Source of the DNA: DATFVJ01 sp963820395
Lineage (GTDB): Bacteria; Actinomycetota; Actinomycetes; Streptosporangiales; Streptosporangiaceae
Direction of reading: 5' to 3'
DNA: 64,000 bases
Assembly (NCBI GenBank): GCA_963820395.1
Contig: CAWGAE010000013.1
Coordinates: 1 to 64,000 of the forward strand
The notes below the pieces were generated by a model that saw nothing but the letters and a program-made list of their open reading frames with translations, was not told the DNA's origin and searched no databases. Positions 37,622 to 47,600 of this stretch are shown here, piece by piece (position 1 is the stretch's first letter; every line of letters begins with the position of its first letter). The position numbers and the translations under genes were made by a program.

Positions 37622-38083
37622 CAGCGACACTGACCAACCAGACCAAGTCGCTTGCAAGCTAAGTGCGGTGAGGCCATGGTGACATACATACGCAGGTTAG
37701 GAGCCGACCCAATGGTGGTTCACACCCGCGTGCGCCCCTCGATCGCGAACTACCGGTAGTGGGGTCGCTAGCAGCCGCTTGCGCAGGTGCGGCGGTTGCA
37801 TCAGTGGGCTCGCAGTCGTTCAGCATCGGCGCGGTTGCTGCACTGTCGTGCTGCACACGAGGCGTCTTGACCCCGAAGTGCCAATCGACAGACTTACGGC
37901 TCCGGAGGTAGGTGGCCAACGTTTGGGATTGCGAGATTGTCAAGGGGCTGGCCGGAGCCGCGCAGCACGTCCGGGATGGGCCGCGCGGGTACCGTCGACG
38001 GCCGGGTCGGGACGGCCGCCGAGCCCGTCCAAGCGCCCTCGGCCGCAGACCCTCCCGCTCATGGTGCGCTCGCCCGGCTTTGA
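37622..38083. other. spacer without recognised gene
   Basis: About 460 bp at the edge of the accessory region. I see no supported gene. It may contain the lost N-terminal half of the DUF4157 gene in a degraded state. Confidence 0.45.
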
Positions 38084-38434
38084 AGTTGGCGCTGTCCGTC
38101 ATCAGTTCACGCCCTCCACGACAGGACCAGTTCGCACCTCGCCCACGAACTCACCCACGTCATTCAGCCACGCCGGGGCCCCGTCGCGCGCACCGACCAC
38201 GGCGACGGGCTGAAGCTCTCTGACCGTTCCGACCACGGCGAGAGGGCCACCGAGGTGAACGCCGCCCGGATCATGCGAGCCCCGCTGAGTCAGCACCGGA
38301 TGACCGCCGCCGGATCAAGCATCCACGACGGCGCTGACAAGTTACGCAGCCAAGTTGTTCACTTGCTTGATGGGACTGCCGGGCGGTTTGCGGACGGCGC
38401 TCCGGTCCAGCGATGTTACTTCCAGCCGAAGTGA
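38084..38434 (+). pseudogene. DUF4157 (HExxH) protein remnant
   Basis: In-frame segment with SSHLAHELTHVIQPRRGPVA, DHGDGLKLSDRSDHGERATE, VNAARIM and a C-terminal VQRCYFQPK. This is the second half of a DUF4157 domain, whose HELTH motif is a zinc-protease signature. A stop at 38081 cuts it from its N-terminus and no start codon is obvious. DUF4157 proteins often accompany extracellular contractile injection systems or act as their effectors; no such system is visible in this window. Confidence 0.65.
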
Positions 38435-38561
38435 TGCCCGGCTGGATGGCCTAGAACGCTACCTGGGAACCGGCGGGCTGACGGCAGCTCAGCCCGGCCG
38501 CATGGTCACCACCCGGGGATGGCCATCACGGGTGTCGGAATGCGGCCCGGCTCTCAGCCGG

Positions 38562-38789
38562 ATGCAGACGTTACTGCGGCGGCTCTTCTTTCCGGACCAG
38601 ATGGTGGAATTACCCGGGCTGAACGCATCGACGACAACCAAGACAGTCACCGGTCCTGGTAATCCTGACAATCCTGACAACGGCGGCAGTTCAGGTGGTA
38701 CGGTTCTGCTGCTGACCAAGCCCATATATCCATGCCAAGAGCCTGGAGTGGACCCAGATCTCCGGAAGGGCCTGCTGAGGGCGAGTTAA
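38562..38789 (+). CDS. hypothetical protein truncated by the insertion sequence
   Basis: ATG at 38562: MQTLLRRLFFPDQMVELPGL, then a Thr/Gly/Asn linker (TVTGPGNPDNPDN) and LLLTKPIYPCQEPG. From about 38746 the sequence belongs to the insertion sequence end. Codon use is less GC-biased than neighbours, like the LysM-like gene beyond the element. Real coding status is unsure. Confidence 0.3.
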   Translation: MQTLLRRLFFPDQMVELPGLNASTTTKTVTGPGNPDNPDNGGSSGGTVLLLTKPIYPCQEPGVDPDLRKGLLRAS

Positions 38790-41042
38790 ATCGCGGGCTG
38801 TGGTGTGATGCGGTAGGTGATGGGCCGGGTGTCGCCGGGGATGGACGGTGGCTGGGTGTTGATCTCGCCGGTGAGCAGGGCGAGGGCGCGGGCGACGCGG
38901 GGATCGCCGGGGGGTTCGAGGGTGACGGTGATCGCGGCGGGGGTGTAGGTGATGGTTCCGGCGAGGCCGCGGATGATGGTCTGGCGGGTGACGGCGCGGT
39001 ATTCGTCGTCGTCGCGCAGGTAGGCGTTGAGGTGGGTGGCGAGCCAGTGCTCGGCGTTGTGCGCCAGCAGCCGCAGCACCATCTGCAGGCCGCGGCGCCC
39101 GGCGCGCAGCACCGCGACCCGGGCGTCGGGATCGATCTGGTCGGCGCGCAGCTTGACGGGGATCTGGTCGCGGGCGGCGGTGGCGTCCTTGAGTTTCTTC
39201 TTCGCGGCGGTGATCGCGCGGTTGGCGGCGGGGATCGCCTTGTTCTTCGCGGCGGCGGTGGTGTCCGGGTCGGTGAGCAGCGCGGCGAGGGCGCCCTGGG
39301 CGGTGGTGATCTCGTTGCGGGCGTCGCGGATCGCGGCGTTGGCTGCCTTGCGGGCCGGGTTACCGGTGATCTTGGTGTTCGTTTGGACGGTGGCGGTGTA
39401 GTCGCAGATCTTGTCTATCCCGTAGTTCTCGGACGCGTACTTGAGGAAGTTCTCTTCCCGCCACCGGGACTTCAGCCAGGACAGGATGTCCGCCGGGCAC
39501 GCATCGAAGTCGGAGGTGAGGACCTGCAGCACGACCCGGCCGTGCTCGGACAGGGTGAGCTGCCGGGCTTCTCCGTAGTCCTTGACCTGGACTTTCTCCT
39601 CCGCCCACGTGATCTGCCGCCTCTTGCCGCCCACCGTGACGGCAGTGATGACCGGGAGCATGGCGGGGACGGCCAGCGGCGCCCGGCGGTAGGTGACCCA
39701 GTGCACGTGCTGCTCGCGGCAGTGCGTGAAGACCGCGGGGTAGGCACCGCCGCGGTCGAAGCCGAGCATGATCCTGGTGCCCCCGGGAACGGCTCTGTTC
39801 AGCTCGGCCAGTGCCTTCGGCAGCGTTACGGACAGGCCGGACGGGTCGCCGGTCACGAAGCACACCGCCCGCCCGTCGTGCGCGGTCACGTGCGTGTCCG
39901 CACGGCCCCGTTCTGCCCGGCCCCGCTTGTTGTTCCACCCCTTGCCGACGGGTTTCGCGCCGGTGTACGGGACAAAATGGTCATCGACGTAGTACACGTT
40001 CGAGACCACCGGGCCTGCAGCGAGCATCGCCGACGCGAACATCCGCTGCAGCTCCAGCGGGTCGGCCCGGTCCGCGATCGCGGACAGGCGGGGCCGCAGA
40101 GTCCGCAGGGCGGGCAGCGCGGCGAGCCCGGCCAGCGGCCCGGCCTCGGCCGTGGCCAGGTGCTTGAACGCCTCCGTCGTCGCGGCACCCAGCGCGAAGC
40201 ACGCGCTGACCGCCACCAGCAGCGCTACGTCCCCCGGCGCGGCATCCTGCCCGGCTGCGGCGGCGAATACGTCCCCGGCCCCGGCCCGGGCGGCGAACGC
40301 ATGCAGCAACATCGCCCCCGCGTACCGCGACCGCACCGTCCCCGCGGGCCGCCCGCCGTCCCCCGGCACGAACCCGGACGGCACGGGTCGGGCAGGCTCC
40401 GCCACCGCCTGCGGGGGCTCCGGCTGCTTCCGCGGTTCCGGTGCCGTGAGCTGCGGCTTTTCCTCCGTATCCGGTTCCGGCGCGGGTTCCGGCCGCGGTT
40501 CCGGCCCGTCGTGCGCCAGCGGGTCCTGCACGTGCGCCCGGCCCAGGCGGCGCAGCACCGTGGACTGGTTCACCCCCAGCCGCCGCGCGATCTCCGCGTC
40601 CCGCACTCCCCGCGCCCGCCATGCCCGCGCCTGCTCCCACGCGTCCTCCCCGGTTTCCGGGGGCCGCCCGGCCGGGCGGACCAGCGCCGCCGTGCCCTCC
40701 CGCAGCGCCCGCTGGCGCAGCGTCGCGACGTAACTCGGGGTCAGCCCGAGCACCGCGGCGACGTCCTTCCCCGCGAACCCCAGCTGCCGCAGCCCGGCCG
40801 CCGTGATGTGCCGCATCGCCGCATCGTCCTCGGCGAACCGGAACAGCTGCACCGACCCGGCGAAGATCACCGTCTCCCCGCCAGTGTCCAGGCGGCGCAG
40901 ATCACGCGGCGAAGGCATCCCGTCCAGGATGGCGGAGGCAGCTGCGGACATACCCGCAGCCTACCAATATTTAACATATTATGCAAAGTACTACGGACAG
41001 TCAGCGCAGGTCAGAAGCACCCTTTCCGGAGATCTGGGACCA
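38749..41042 (-). mobile_element. insertion sequence, about 2.3 kb, with terminal inverted repeats
   Basis: Left end TGGACCCAGATCTCCGGAAG.. (38749-38770) and right end ..TTTCCGGAGATCTGGGACCA (41020-41042) are inverted repeats differing by one substitution and one single-base gap. They frame a single 721-aa DDE transposase gene and nothing else. An extra GAG/CTC match may extend them by three bases. I see no target-site duplication. Both ends and the transposase are intact, so it may be active. Confidence 0.8.
38786..40951 (-). CDS. DDE transposase with N-terminal helix-turn-helix domains
   Basis: 721 aa. Residues 45-140 hold two helix-turn-helix segments (LRQLGFAGKDVAAVLGLTPS; DAEIARRLGVNQSTVLRRLG). 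A proline/glutamate-rich linker spans about 147-190. The catalytic core has Asp323 (NVYYVDDHFVPYTGAK), Asp399 (IMLGFDRGGAYPAVF) and Glu499/500 (SRWREENFLKYASENYGID), a DDE triad of the IS4/IS1634-like group. A coiled, Ala/Lys-rich region lies at 525-600. Sole gene of the element; ends 17 bp from the left inverted repeat. Confidence 0.85.
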   Translation of the reverse strand: MSAAASAILDGMPSPRDLRRLDTGGETVIFAGSVQLFRFAEDDAAMRHITAAGLRQLGFAGKDVAAVLGLTPSYVATLRQRALREGTAALVRPAGRPPETGEDAWEQARAWRARGVRDAEIARRLGVNQSTVLRRLGRAHVQDPLAHDGPEPRPEPAPEPDTEEKPQLTAPEPRKQPEPPQAVAEPARPVPSGFVPGDGGRPAGTVRSRYAGAMLLHAFAARAGAGDVFAAAAGQDAAPGDVALLVAVSACFALGAATTEAFKHLATAEAGPLAGLAALPALRTLRPRLSAIADRADPLELQRMFASAMLAAGPVVSNVYYVDDHFVPYTGAKPVGKGWNNKRGRAERGRADTHVTAHDGRAVCFVTGDPSGLSVTLPKALAELNRAVPGGTRIMLGFDRGGAYPAVFTHCREQHVHWVTYRRAPLAVPAMLPVITAVTVGGKRRQITWAEEKVQVKDYGEARQLTLSEHGRVVLQVLTSDFDACPADILSWLKSRWREENFLKYASENYGIDKICDYTATVQTNTKITGNPARKAANAAIRDARNEITTAQGALAALLTDPDTTAAAKNKAIPAANRAITAAKKKLKDATAARDQIPVKLRADQIDPDARVAVLRAGRRGLQMVLRLLAHNAEHWLATHLNAYLRDDDEYRAVTRQTIIRGLAGTITYTPAAITVTLEPPGDPRVARALALLTGEINTQPPSIPGDTRPITYRITPQPAI

Positions 41043-41074
41043 GCTCGAAAGACGTCAAGGAACGGAGAACGGTG

Positions 41075-41545
41075 ATGGCAGATCAAAAGAGCAACCCACA
41101 CACATCTACGCCGCCGGATCACGACTGGGAATGGACATCCAACGGGGAATACAAATTTGCTGACCTGCTGAAATGGCACAACGTCGAGTCCAGCACCGTG
41201 CTGCGCCTGACTGCCCACTACAACACGGGCAACCTGTATGACGCGCACTTCGAGTGGTTCATCAACCAGCAGTTCTGGGGCCCGCTCCCCGAGGGCATCA
41301 CCATCTACTACCCATCCGGCGATGGTGTTAAGAGCTGGATCTCGAACAACCACCACTACGAGCTGAAGACCATCGCTGATACTAACAAGACGGACGTGGC
41401 GACGCTCCTGCGCCTTACGGCCATTCACAGCCCAGACGCTATGTACGCTGCCAACATGGCCGCGTACATCAACAGCTGCTCGTGGGAGGGCGGAGGCGGC
41501 TACCTGCCTGCAGGCTCACAGGTGTGGTTCCCCGCCGGACATTAA
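41075..41545 (+). CDS. protein with two LysM-like internal repeats
   Basis: 156 aa. After a polar start (MADQKSNPHTSTPPDHDWEW) there are two related units of about 58 residues: YKFADLLKWHNVESSTVLRL to LPEGITIYYPSG, and YELKTIADTNKTDVATLLRL to LPAGSQVWFPAG. The motif order (helix, LLRLTA, then L-P-x-G-x-x-x-x-x-P) resembles LysM with an inserted loop. No signal peptide. GGAG lies eight bases before the ATG. The AT-richer codons and the insertion sequence 32 bp upstream suggest foreign origin. Family unrecognised beyond this. Confidence 0.6.
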   Translation: MADQKSNPHTSTPPDHDWEWTSNGEYKFADLLKWHNVESSTVLRLTAHYNTGNLYDAHFEWFINQQFWGPLPEGITIYYPSGDGVKSWISNNHHYELKTIADTNKTDVATLLRLTAIHSPDAMYAANMAAYINSCSWEGGGGYLPAGSQVWFPAGH

Positions 41546-42031
41546 CCACTAACCAGGAAGTCGAAGAGAAGCGATGAGCCTGGTGGAGCGGCCGGGCCGT
41601 CAGCGGCCTGTCCCATCGCCACCACGGTGAACGGCGGCGAACGTCAGCTAACGCCGTAGGTGCAGGTCAGAATGGCCGCCCAGGCGGATCGCGGAGGCCA
41701 GGACCATGCCAGGGTCTTTCCAGCCGAAGTAAGGCGCTGACCTGCCGGACGCCGTGCTCGTCGAGGTGGCGGCGGGGATGGCCGTGCTCACCATCAGCCG
41801 CCCAGCGGCGAGGAACGCCATCAACGGCGCGGTCGCGCCGGGTATCGCGGGCGCGATTTCACGGAGAAGCCGGCATGGCGCGGTGAGTGATCGCCAGCGT
41901 GTTTCCCGTGGAACTTGATCGTCGCGAGCAAGCTAAAGATCCATGGACATCCCTACGCCATCCCGGCGGTCGCATCACCGCGGCCGCCGTAGGATCGGTC
42001 CCGCGGCACCGACCGACACATGGAGGCGTGG
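41546..42031. other. spacer between LysM-like gene and asnB
   Basis: About 490 bp. Contains the crotonase remnant listed next and otherwise nothing recognised. Confidence 0.5.
41754..41918 (+). pseudogene. second crotonase N-terminal remnant
   Basis: From the GTG at 41754: VLVEVAAGMAVLTISRPAAR, then NAINGAVAPGIAGAI, the N-terminus of an enoyl-CoA hydratase including the R-P-x-x-x-N-A-x-N signature. After ISRRS similarity ends and a stop follows at 41918. Unrelated in sequence detail to the remnant at 23.1 kb. Confidence 0.6.
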
Positions 42032-43963
42032 ATGTGTGGAATCGCAGGCTGCCTGGCGCTGGCGGGGTCTGCCGGCCCGGACACGCGCTGGGTCGATGAG
42101 GCGGCACAGCGCATCGCCCACCGCGGGCCTGACGACGATGGCATCTACAGCGACTCCGACGTCGCGCTCGGCTTCAAGCGCCTCGCGATCATCGATCTGT
42201 CACCCGGCGGCCACCAGCCCATGTATTCGGCCGACCGGCGCTACTGGATGGTCTTCAATGGCGAGATCTACAACTACATCGAGCTCGCGCGGGAACTTCG
42301 CGCCGAGGGCGTCACGCTGCGCACAAGCTCCGACTCGGAAGTCCTGCTCGAGACCTATGCGCGCACCGGCCGGGAGGTGCTGCGCAAGCTTCGCGGCATG
42401 TATGCGTTCGCCATCTGGGACACCCACCGGCGGGAACTTTTCTGTGCGCGGGACCCGTTCGGCATCAAGCCGTTCTTCTATCGCCTGGACGCCGGGATGC
42501 TCCGGTTCGCCTCGGAGAAGAAGGCGCTCGCCGAACCGGGCGAACTGACCAGGCTCGACGGGGACGCGATGCGACGTTACCTGGCCTTCCAGTACGTGCC
42601 CGCGCCTGCGACGCTTACCCCGCCAATCAGGATGCTGCCACCTGGCCACGTGCTGACGGCGCGGCCGGGTGCCAGCCCGGACGATCCACCAGCCCGCGGT
42701 GCGCCGGAGGACGGCGTCGAGGTCGCCAGGTTCTGGGGCGCGGAGCTGCGGCCCGCTGCTGCTCCCAAACGAGGCACCGCGCGGCGGATCCTGCAGGTCA
42801 TGCGCGATTCAGTGGCGGTTCACCTGCGCAGCGACGCACCGCTCGGCGCTTTTCTTTCCGGTGGCGTCGATTCTGCGGCTATCTGCGCGCTGGTCGCCGA
42901 GCGCCGTCCTGACCTGCTGACCTTCACGGTCGGCTTCGAGCGCGAGGGCTACAGCGAGATCGACCGCGCGCAAGAGACCGCGGCCGCGCTCGGGGTGAAG
43001 TCGATGCCTTATGTCATCGGCGTCGAGGAGTTCATGCGCCATCTGCCGCAGATCGTCTGGCACCTGGATGACCCGATGGCCGACGCGGCCGCCGTTCCGC
43101 TGTGGTTTGTGGCCAGGGAGGCACGCAGGCACGTCAAGGTAGTGCTGTCCGGCGAGGGCTCGGATGAGCTGTTCGGCGGCTATCTCATCTACCACCAGCC
43201 GCGCGTCGTGCGCGCGGGTGAGAAGCTACCCGGCTGGGGGCGGTCGTCACTAAAGCGCGCCGCTTCGCTGATCCCGGCCGGGGTCAAGGGAAAGGGCCTG
43301 CTCGAACGCACGTCGACGCCGCTGCGGCGCCGGTTCATCGGCAATGCGCATGTCTTCATGGATGATCAGCTCGACCGCGTCGCGGGTAGCGGCGCTCGCG
43401 GCATCGCGAGCCCGTACGACGTGACAGACCCTATTTACGCACAGGCTCTGCGCTCGGGTCTCGATGACGTGGCGACGATGCAACTCGTGGACATCAACAC
43501 CTGGCTCGCCGGCGACATCCTGGTCAAAGCCGATCGGATGACGATGGCGCACGGCCTCGAGCTGCGGGTACCTTTCCTCGACCCCGACGTGATGGCCGTC
43601 GCGGCGAAGCTCGCCAAGGAGGAGAAGACCGGCGGCGCCACAACCAAGTACGCGCTGCGTGAGGCGATGAGCGAACTGCTTCCGCGGTCGGCGGTGGAAC
43701 GGGCGAAGCTGGGATTTCCCGTGCCGATGGGCCACTGGCTGAAGGACCAGATGCACGAATTTGCGCAGCTGCTGCTGCGGGAGGCGCGCACCGACGAATG
43801 GGTGAATCGCGCCGCCGCGCTGGACATGCTGAGGCGCTACCGGTCAGGTGAGTCCGACGTCAACTGGCGGCAGCTGTGGGTGCTGATCGTCTTCTCGCTC
43901 TGGCACCAGATCTATATCGAGCGCGTCTACGACCCGGTTGCGCTCGGCTGGGCGGCCGCCTGA
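42032..43963 (+). CDS. asnB: glutamine-dependent asparagine synthetase
   Basis: 643 aa. Glutaminase domain with nucleophile Cys2 (MCGIAGCLAL), AHRGPDDDG, RLAIIDLSPGGHQPM, FNGEIYNY, and synthetase domain with the ATP loop FLSGGVDSAAICAL, VLSGEGSDELFGGY, KADRMTMAHGLELRVPFLD. Start ATG 42032 with GGAGG five bases upstream places Cys2 correctly. In glycan clusters AsnB homologues may amidate other acids, so the substrate could differ; asparagine synthesis is the default. Confidence 0.92.
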   Translation: MCGIAGCLALAGSAGPDTRWVDEAAQRIAHRGPDDDGIYSDSDVALGFKRLAIIDLSPGGHQPMYSADRRYWMVFNGEIYNYIELARELRAEGVTLRTSSDSEVLLETYARTGREVLRKLRGMYAFAIWDTHRRELFCARDPFGIKPFFYRLDAGMLRFASEKKALAEPGELTRLDGDAMRRYLAFQYVPAPATLTPPIRMLPPGHVLTARPGASPDDPPARGAPEDGVEVARFWGAELRPAAAPKRGTARRILQVMRDSVAVHLRSDAPLGAFLSGGVDSAAICALVAERRPDLLTFTVGFEREGYSEIDRAQETAAALGVKSMPYVIGVEEFMRHLPQIVWHLDDPMADAAAVPLWFVAREARRHVKVVLSGEGSDELFGGYLIYHQPRVVRAGEKLPGWGRSSLKRAASLIPAGVKGKGLLERTSTPLRRRFIGNAHVFMDDQLDRVAGSGARGIASPYDVTDPIYAQALRSGLDDVATMQLVDINTWLAGDILVKADRMTMAHGLELRVPFLDPDVMAVAAKLAKEEKTGGATTKYALREAMSELLPRSAVERAKLGFPVPMGHWLKDQMHEFAQLLLREARTDEWVNRAAALDMLRRYRSGESDVNWRQLWVLIVFSLWHQIYIERVYDPVALGWAAA

Positions 43964-44644
43964 GCGGGCTCGTCCTGGCCGTCGGCGTAGGCCGGGCCGT
44001 CAGTCAACAGGCCGCGGAGCTTAAAGGCGGCGGTCAAGCGGGCTCCTTAACGGCTGCGCCCGCTGATCCACCGCTGGCCCGCTCGTGCGCAATGAAGTGA
44101 CCGGGATCATGAAAACGGGCGTGGGCCGCAGCGCAGGTCACTGGCTGTGCCACGGATCAGGCCGGGTGCCCACATCCGGTAGTAGCGGCACCTGTCGATC
44201 GGCCCGTCCAGACCTGGGCGTTCGAGACAGAATGGTCCGATACGGGTTCGAATCCGTTGCTTGCTGACCGCGCCGCGCGGCAGCCGTTATGGGTCGAAAT
44301 TTGGCTTCCGGGTGCATCTGTGATCTACGCTCCGCAAATTGATGCGAACGTGGCTCGCTGCCACAGGTAGTAGCATCGGAGCCGGATGGCGGGGCGGCAG
44401 GCGCGCGCTCGCGGCGTGCCCGGGCTGGCCGCCGAGAAAAGCGCAAGCTGCCGCGCAGTTCGCGATGATGCGTGCCGCGGCGGCACAGGCTACGGCGGCA
44501 CGGGCTACGGCGGCGCGCAGCTCGGCACAGCTACAGCGGCGCGGCGTCGTTGTGACCCGGTCCTTCGCATCGCGTTCGGGCGGCGCAATTCCGGCCCGAC
44601 CGGATATGTGCGGCTGCGCTGACGATGAATGGGAGGTCCGGCAG
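43964..44644. other. spacer between asnB and the GT2-TagF fusion gene
   Basis: About 680 bp. An open frame in phase with the fusion gene runs from 44339 but is Ala/Arg low-complexity and lacks a ribosome binding site. A tRNA-like T-loop at 44245 was examined and rejected. Nothing else seen. Confidence 0.5.
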
Positions 44645-47600
44645 GTGGCTGGCCCGCGGATCAGTGTGGTGGTCCCCTTCTTCAACGTGGCCGATCTGCT
44701 CGGCGACTGCCTCCGGTCGATCGCGGCGCAGACGTTCGGCGACTTTGAAGTGATCATGGTCGATGACGGGTCGACCGACGGGAGCACCGAGATCGCTAGG
44801 GCGCAGGCCGCTGCCGACCCCAGGTTCGTCCTGCTCCAGGTGCCGAACGGCGGCCCAGGGTACGCCAGGAACCGTGGCGTCGAGCGGGCGCGTGGTGAGT
44901 TCCTGGGCTTCGTCGACGGTGACGACATGGTTCCGCCCGGCGCGTACGAGGTGCTCGTCCACACCCTGGAGCGGTCGGGCTCGGATTTCGTCTGCGGGAA
45001 CGTCAACCGCATCGGGCCCTGGGGGATCCGGCAGTCGGGCCTGCACGCCCGCGCCATCAAGGGCAGGCGGACCGCCACCCACATCACCAAGATGCCGCAG
45101 CTCCTTTATGACATCTCGGTGTTCAACAAGCTGTTCCGCAAGCGGTTCTGGGATGCCCACCGCCTTTCCTTTCCCGAGGGGATGCTCTGGGAGGACCTTC
45201 AGCTGATGACGCGGGCACACGTCCTGGCCCGAGCGGTGGACGTGATCCCCGACCACATTTATTTCTGGCGTGAGCGCGGTCTTGGCGAGCTATCCATCAC
45301 CCAGAGCCGCACCGATATCAGCAATCTCAGGGACAGGATCGACGCGCTGCTTGCCATCGACGGTTTCCTCGCCCTGCACGCTCCGGCCGCCCTGCTCCGG
45401 CGGCACCAGCGCAAGGCGCTCACCAACGACCTCTGGCTGTACGTAGGGGATCTGTACAAGGTCAGTGACGACTATCGCGCTGAATTCCTGCGACCTCGCG
45501 GGCCGATACCTGGACCAGGTCAGGCCGGGCGTGCTGAGCAAGCTCCCCGCGACGCAGAAGCTCGCCTACTACCTGATCAAGCGGCGGCTGATGCCGCAGC
45601 TTCTTGAGCTCCTGACCTGGCAGCTGCGGCAGCCGGTGCGCACTGTCCCGCTGGTCCGCCGGCGTGGCAGGCTGCTCGCGGACCTGCCGCTGCGGACTGA
45701 CTCCCGGCTGCGTATCCCAGCGAAGATCTTCCGGCCGTACTGGCGCGAACTCGATCCCTTTGTGCGGGTCCACGGGATCAGCTGGCTGGGCGGCAAAATG
45801 GTCATCGAGGGCCGCGCCTACATCCCGTCGATCGACATCGGCGAGCGCAGGCACTCATCAAAGATCGTTTTGCTGCGGCCGCGGAATCGGCGCCGGCCGC
45901 CGATCATCCTGCCCGCGCGGTCGTTCCTGCAACCTGACGCGACCGAGCAGTCCGGTCAGCAACGTTACTGCTACGACTGGGCCGGATTCCGCTGCCAGCT
46001 CAGCCCCCGCTTGTTCCGCTTGTTCGGGCGCTGGATAACGGGTGAGTGGGAGTGTTACATCCTCGTCCGCAGCCGTGGGGTTTGGCGGCCGGCCCGTATC
46101 CACACCCCGCTGCCCGGTCAGGCGGAGCGTCCGGTATTCCGCGAGGTGGCGCCTGGCATGAGGCTTCGTCCGAGGTGGGAAGGCCGTAACCTGGTCGTCG
46201 GGCTGGTCAGGGTGCCTGCCGTGCTCGCTGGGTACACGGCCGTGCCCGGACGCGACGGCACGGCCCAGGACATCGAGCTCGATGTGGACCTTCCCGGCCC
46301 GCCGCCGGGCGGCCCGCAGCGAGCGGGCTTGCAGCGGGGCGGCCCGAGGCTAGCCGGTGCCGAAAATGCCATGCTCATCCTGGTCAGGCAAGGTGGCGCC
46401 GCCCCCCTCAGCTTTCCCGCGTCGGTGACGGCCATTCCCGCCACCGGTGGACGATCCGCCGCAGCGGGTTACCATGCTGGCGCCGTGCGCCTCTCAGCCA
46501 TCATTGACCTCGACACGCTGACCGCGGGCGCCGACCGAGAGGAGGCGGCGGCGGGCCTGGGGGCTGAGAACGATGTCTCGGCTCACGGCACTTCATGGGA
46601 TGTCTATGTCTCTCTTACCGGCCGCGACCAGCTTCGCGTGGCGGTACCCGTGGGCTACGGAGCCGTGGGGGCCGTGGTGGCCGCTGAGCCCCCCGCCGCC
46701 GGAGCTTCCCCAGCCGCCGCCGGAGCTTCCCCAGCCGCCGCCGGAGCCGCGGGTCATCCCACCGGTGCCGGTCGGCCCGGCACGGCCGAGGGCACGCCGG
46801 GTGCATCGGGTTCAGCTGGGCAGCGTTACCTGCGCGCCGGACGGGAGATAGCGATGGGCCGGAGCCGCTACGGTGACCTCGTGATCTCCGACAGCGCTCC
46901 CCGCCCCATCGTCGAGGAACATGCCTGGACCCAAGGCGGGGAGCTGCAACTGCGCGGCCGCTATCTCGGACCGGCCGCCGGCCTCGGTGTCGTCATGCAG
47001 CGGGACGGATCGGGCGAACGGCACCGGCTCGCCTGCGAGCGCGACGGCGAGCGTTTCACGGCCCTGATCGACGTCAGCCGGATGCCGTCTTTCGGTGACG
47101 AGCTACCGTTGAGGGACGGCCGCTGGCGCATTCTCTTTGATCTAGGCGCAGAAGCAGGCGGGGGAGCAGGCGCGCAAGCAGACCGACGGAGAGCCTCTGC
47201 GGCCAGGGCCAGCACTGGTTTCGTGACCGCGGGTTACGATCCCGCGCGGCTCGCCGACGTTACGGAGGAGCCAGTCGGCGTCGGCGCTAAGCAGTACCGC
47301 CTGATGGTAGTCGGCGACAACACAATGGTCCTTGCCGTGACGGCGAACCGGTCACGGATCGAACGGGGCCAGTTCAACCAGCGCGTCCTGCGCAGAACCT
47401 ACTACCCGCTGAAGCTTCGCGCGCCGCTGCGTGATGCCGTCATCTTCGTCAGCTGGAAGGGCAAGCAGTGCACGGACAATCCGCTGGGCATCGCGGCTGA
47501 ACTGCGGGGGCGCGGCGATGACCGGGAGCATTTCTGGGTGGTGGCCGATCCCGCGGTGGGCGCGCCGCAAGGGGCTACTGTCGTGCTCCAGGGTTCGCAA

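Noticed and set aside
38732..41545. 937-codon plus-strand open frame across the insertion sequence
   Set aside because: It is the antisense shadow of the transposase; only its last 157 codons (from 41075) are a real gene.
41718..41730. 13-bp direct repeat TTCCAGCCGAAGT flanking the insertion sequence (also at 38420)
   Set aside because: Copies lie 330 and 680 bp outside the element ends, too far for a target duplication; may be chance or a shared gene end.
44220..44270. tRNA-like T-arm (GGTTCGAATCC) downstream of asnB
   Set aside because: The five-base T stem does not pair beyond two or three bases and no matching acceptor, D or anticodon arm can be folded around it.
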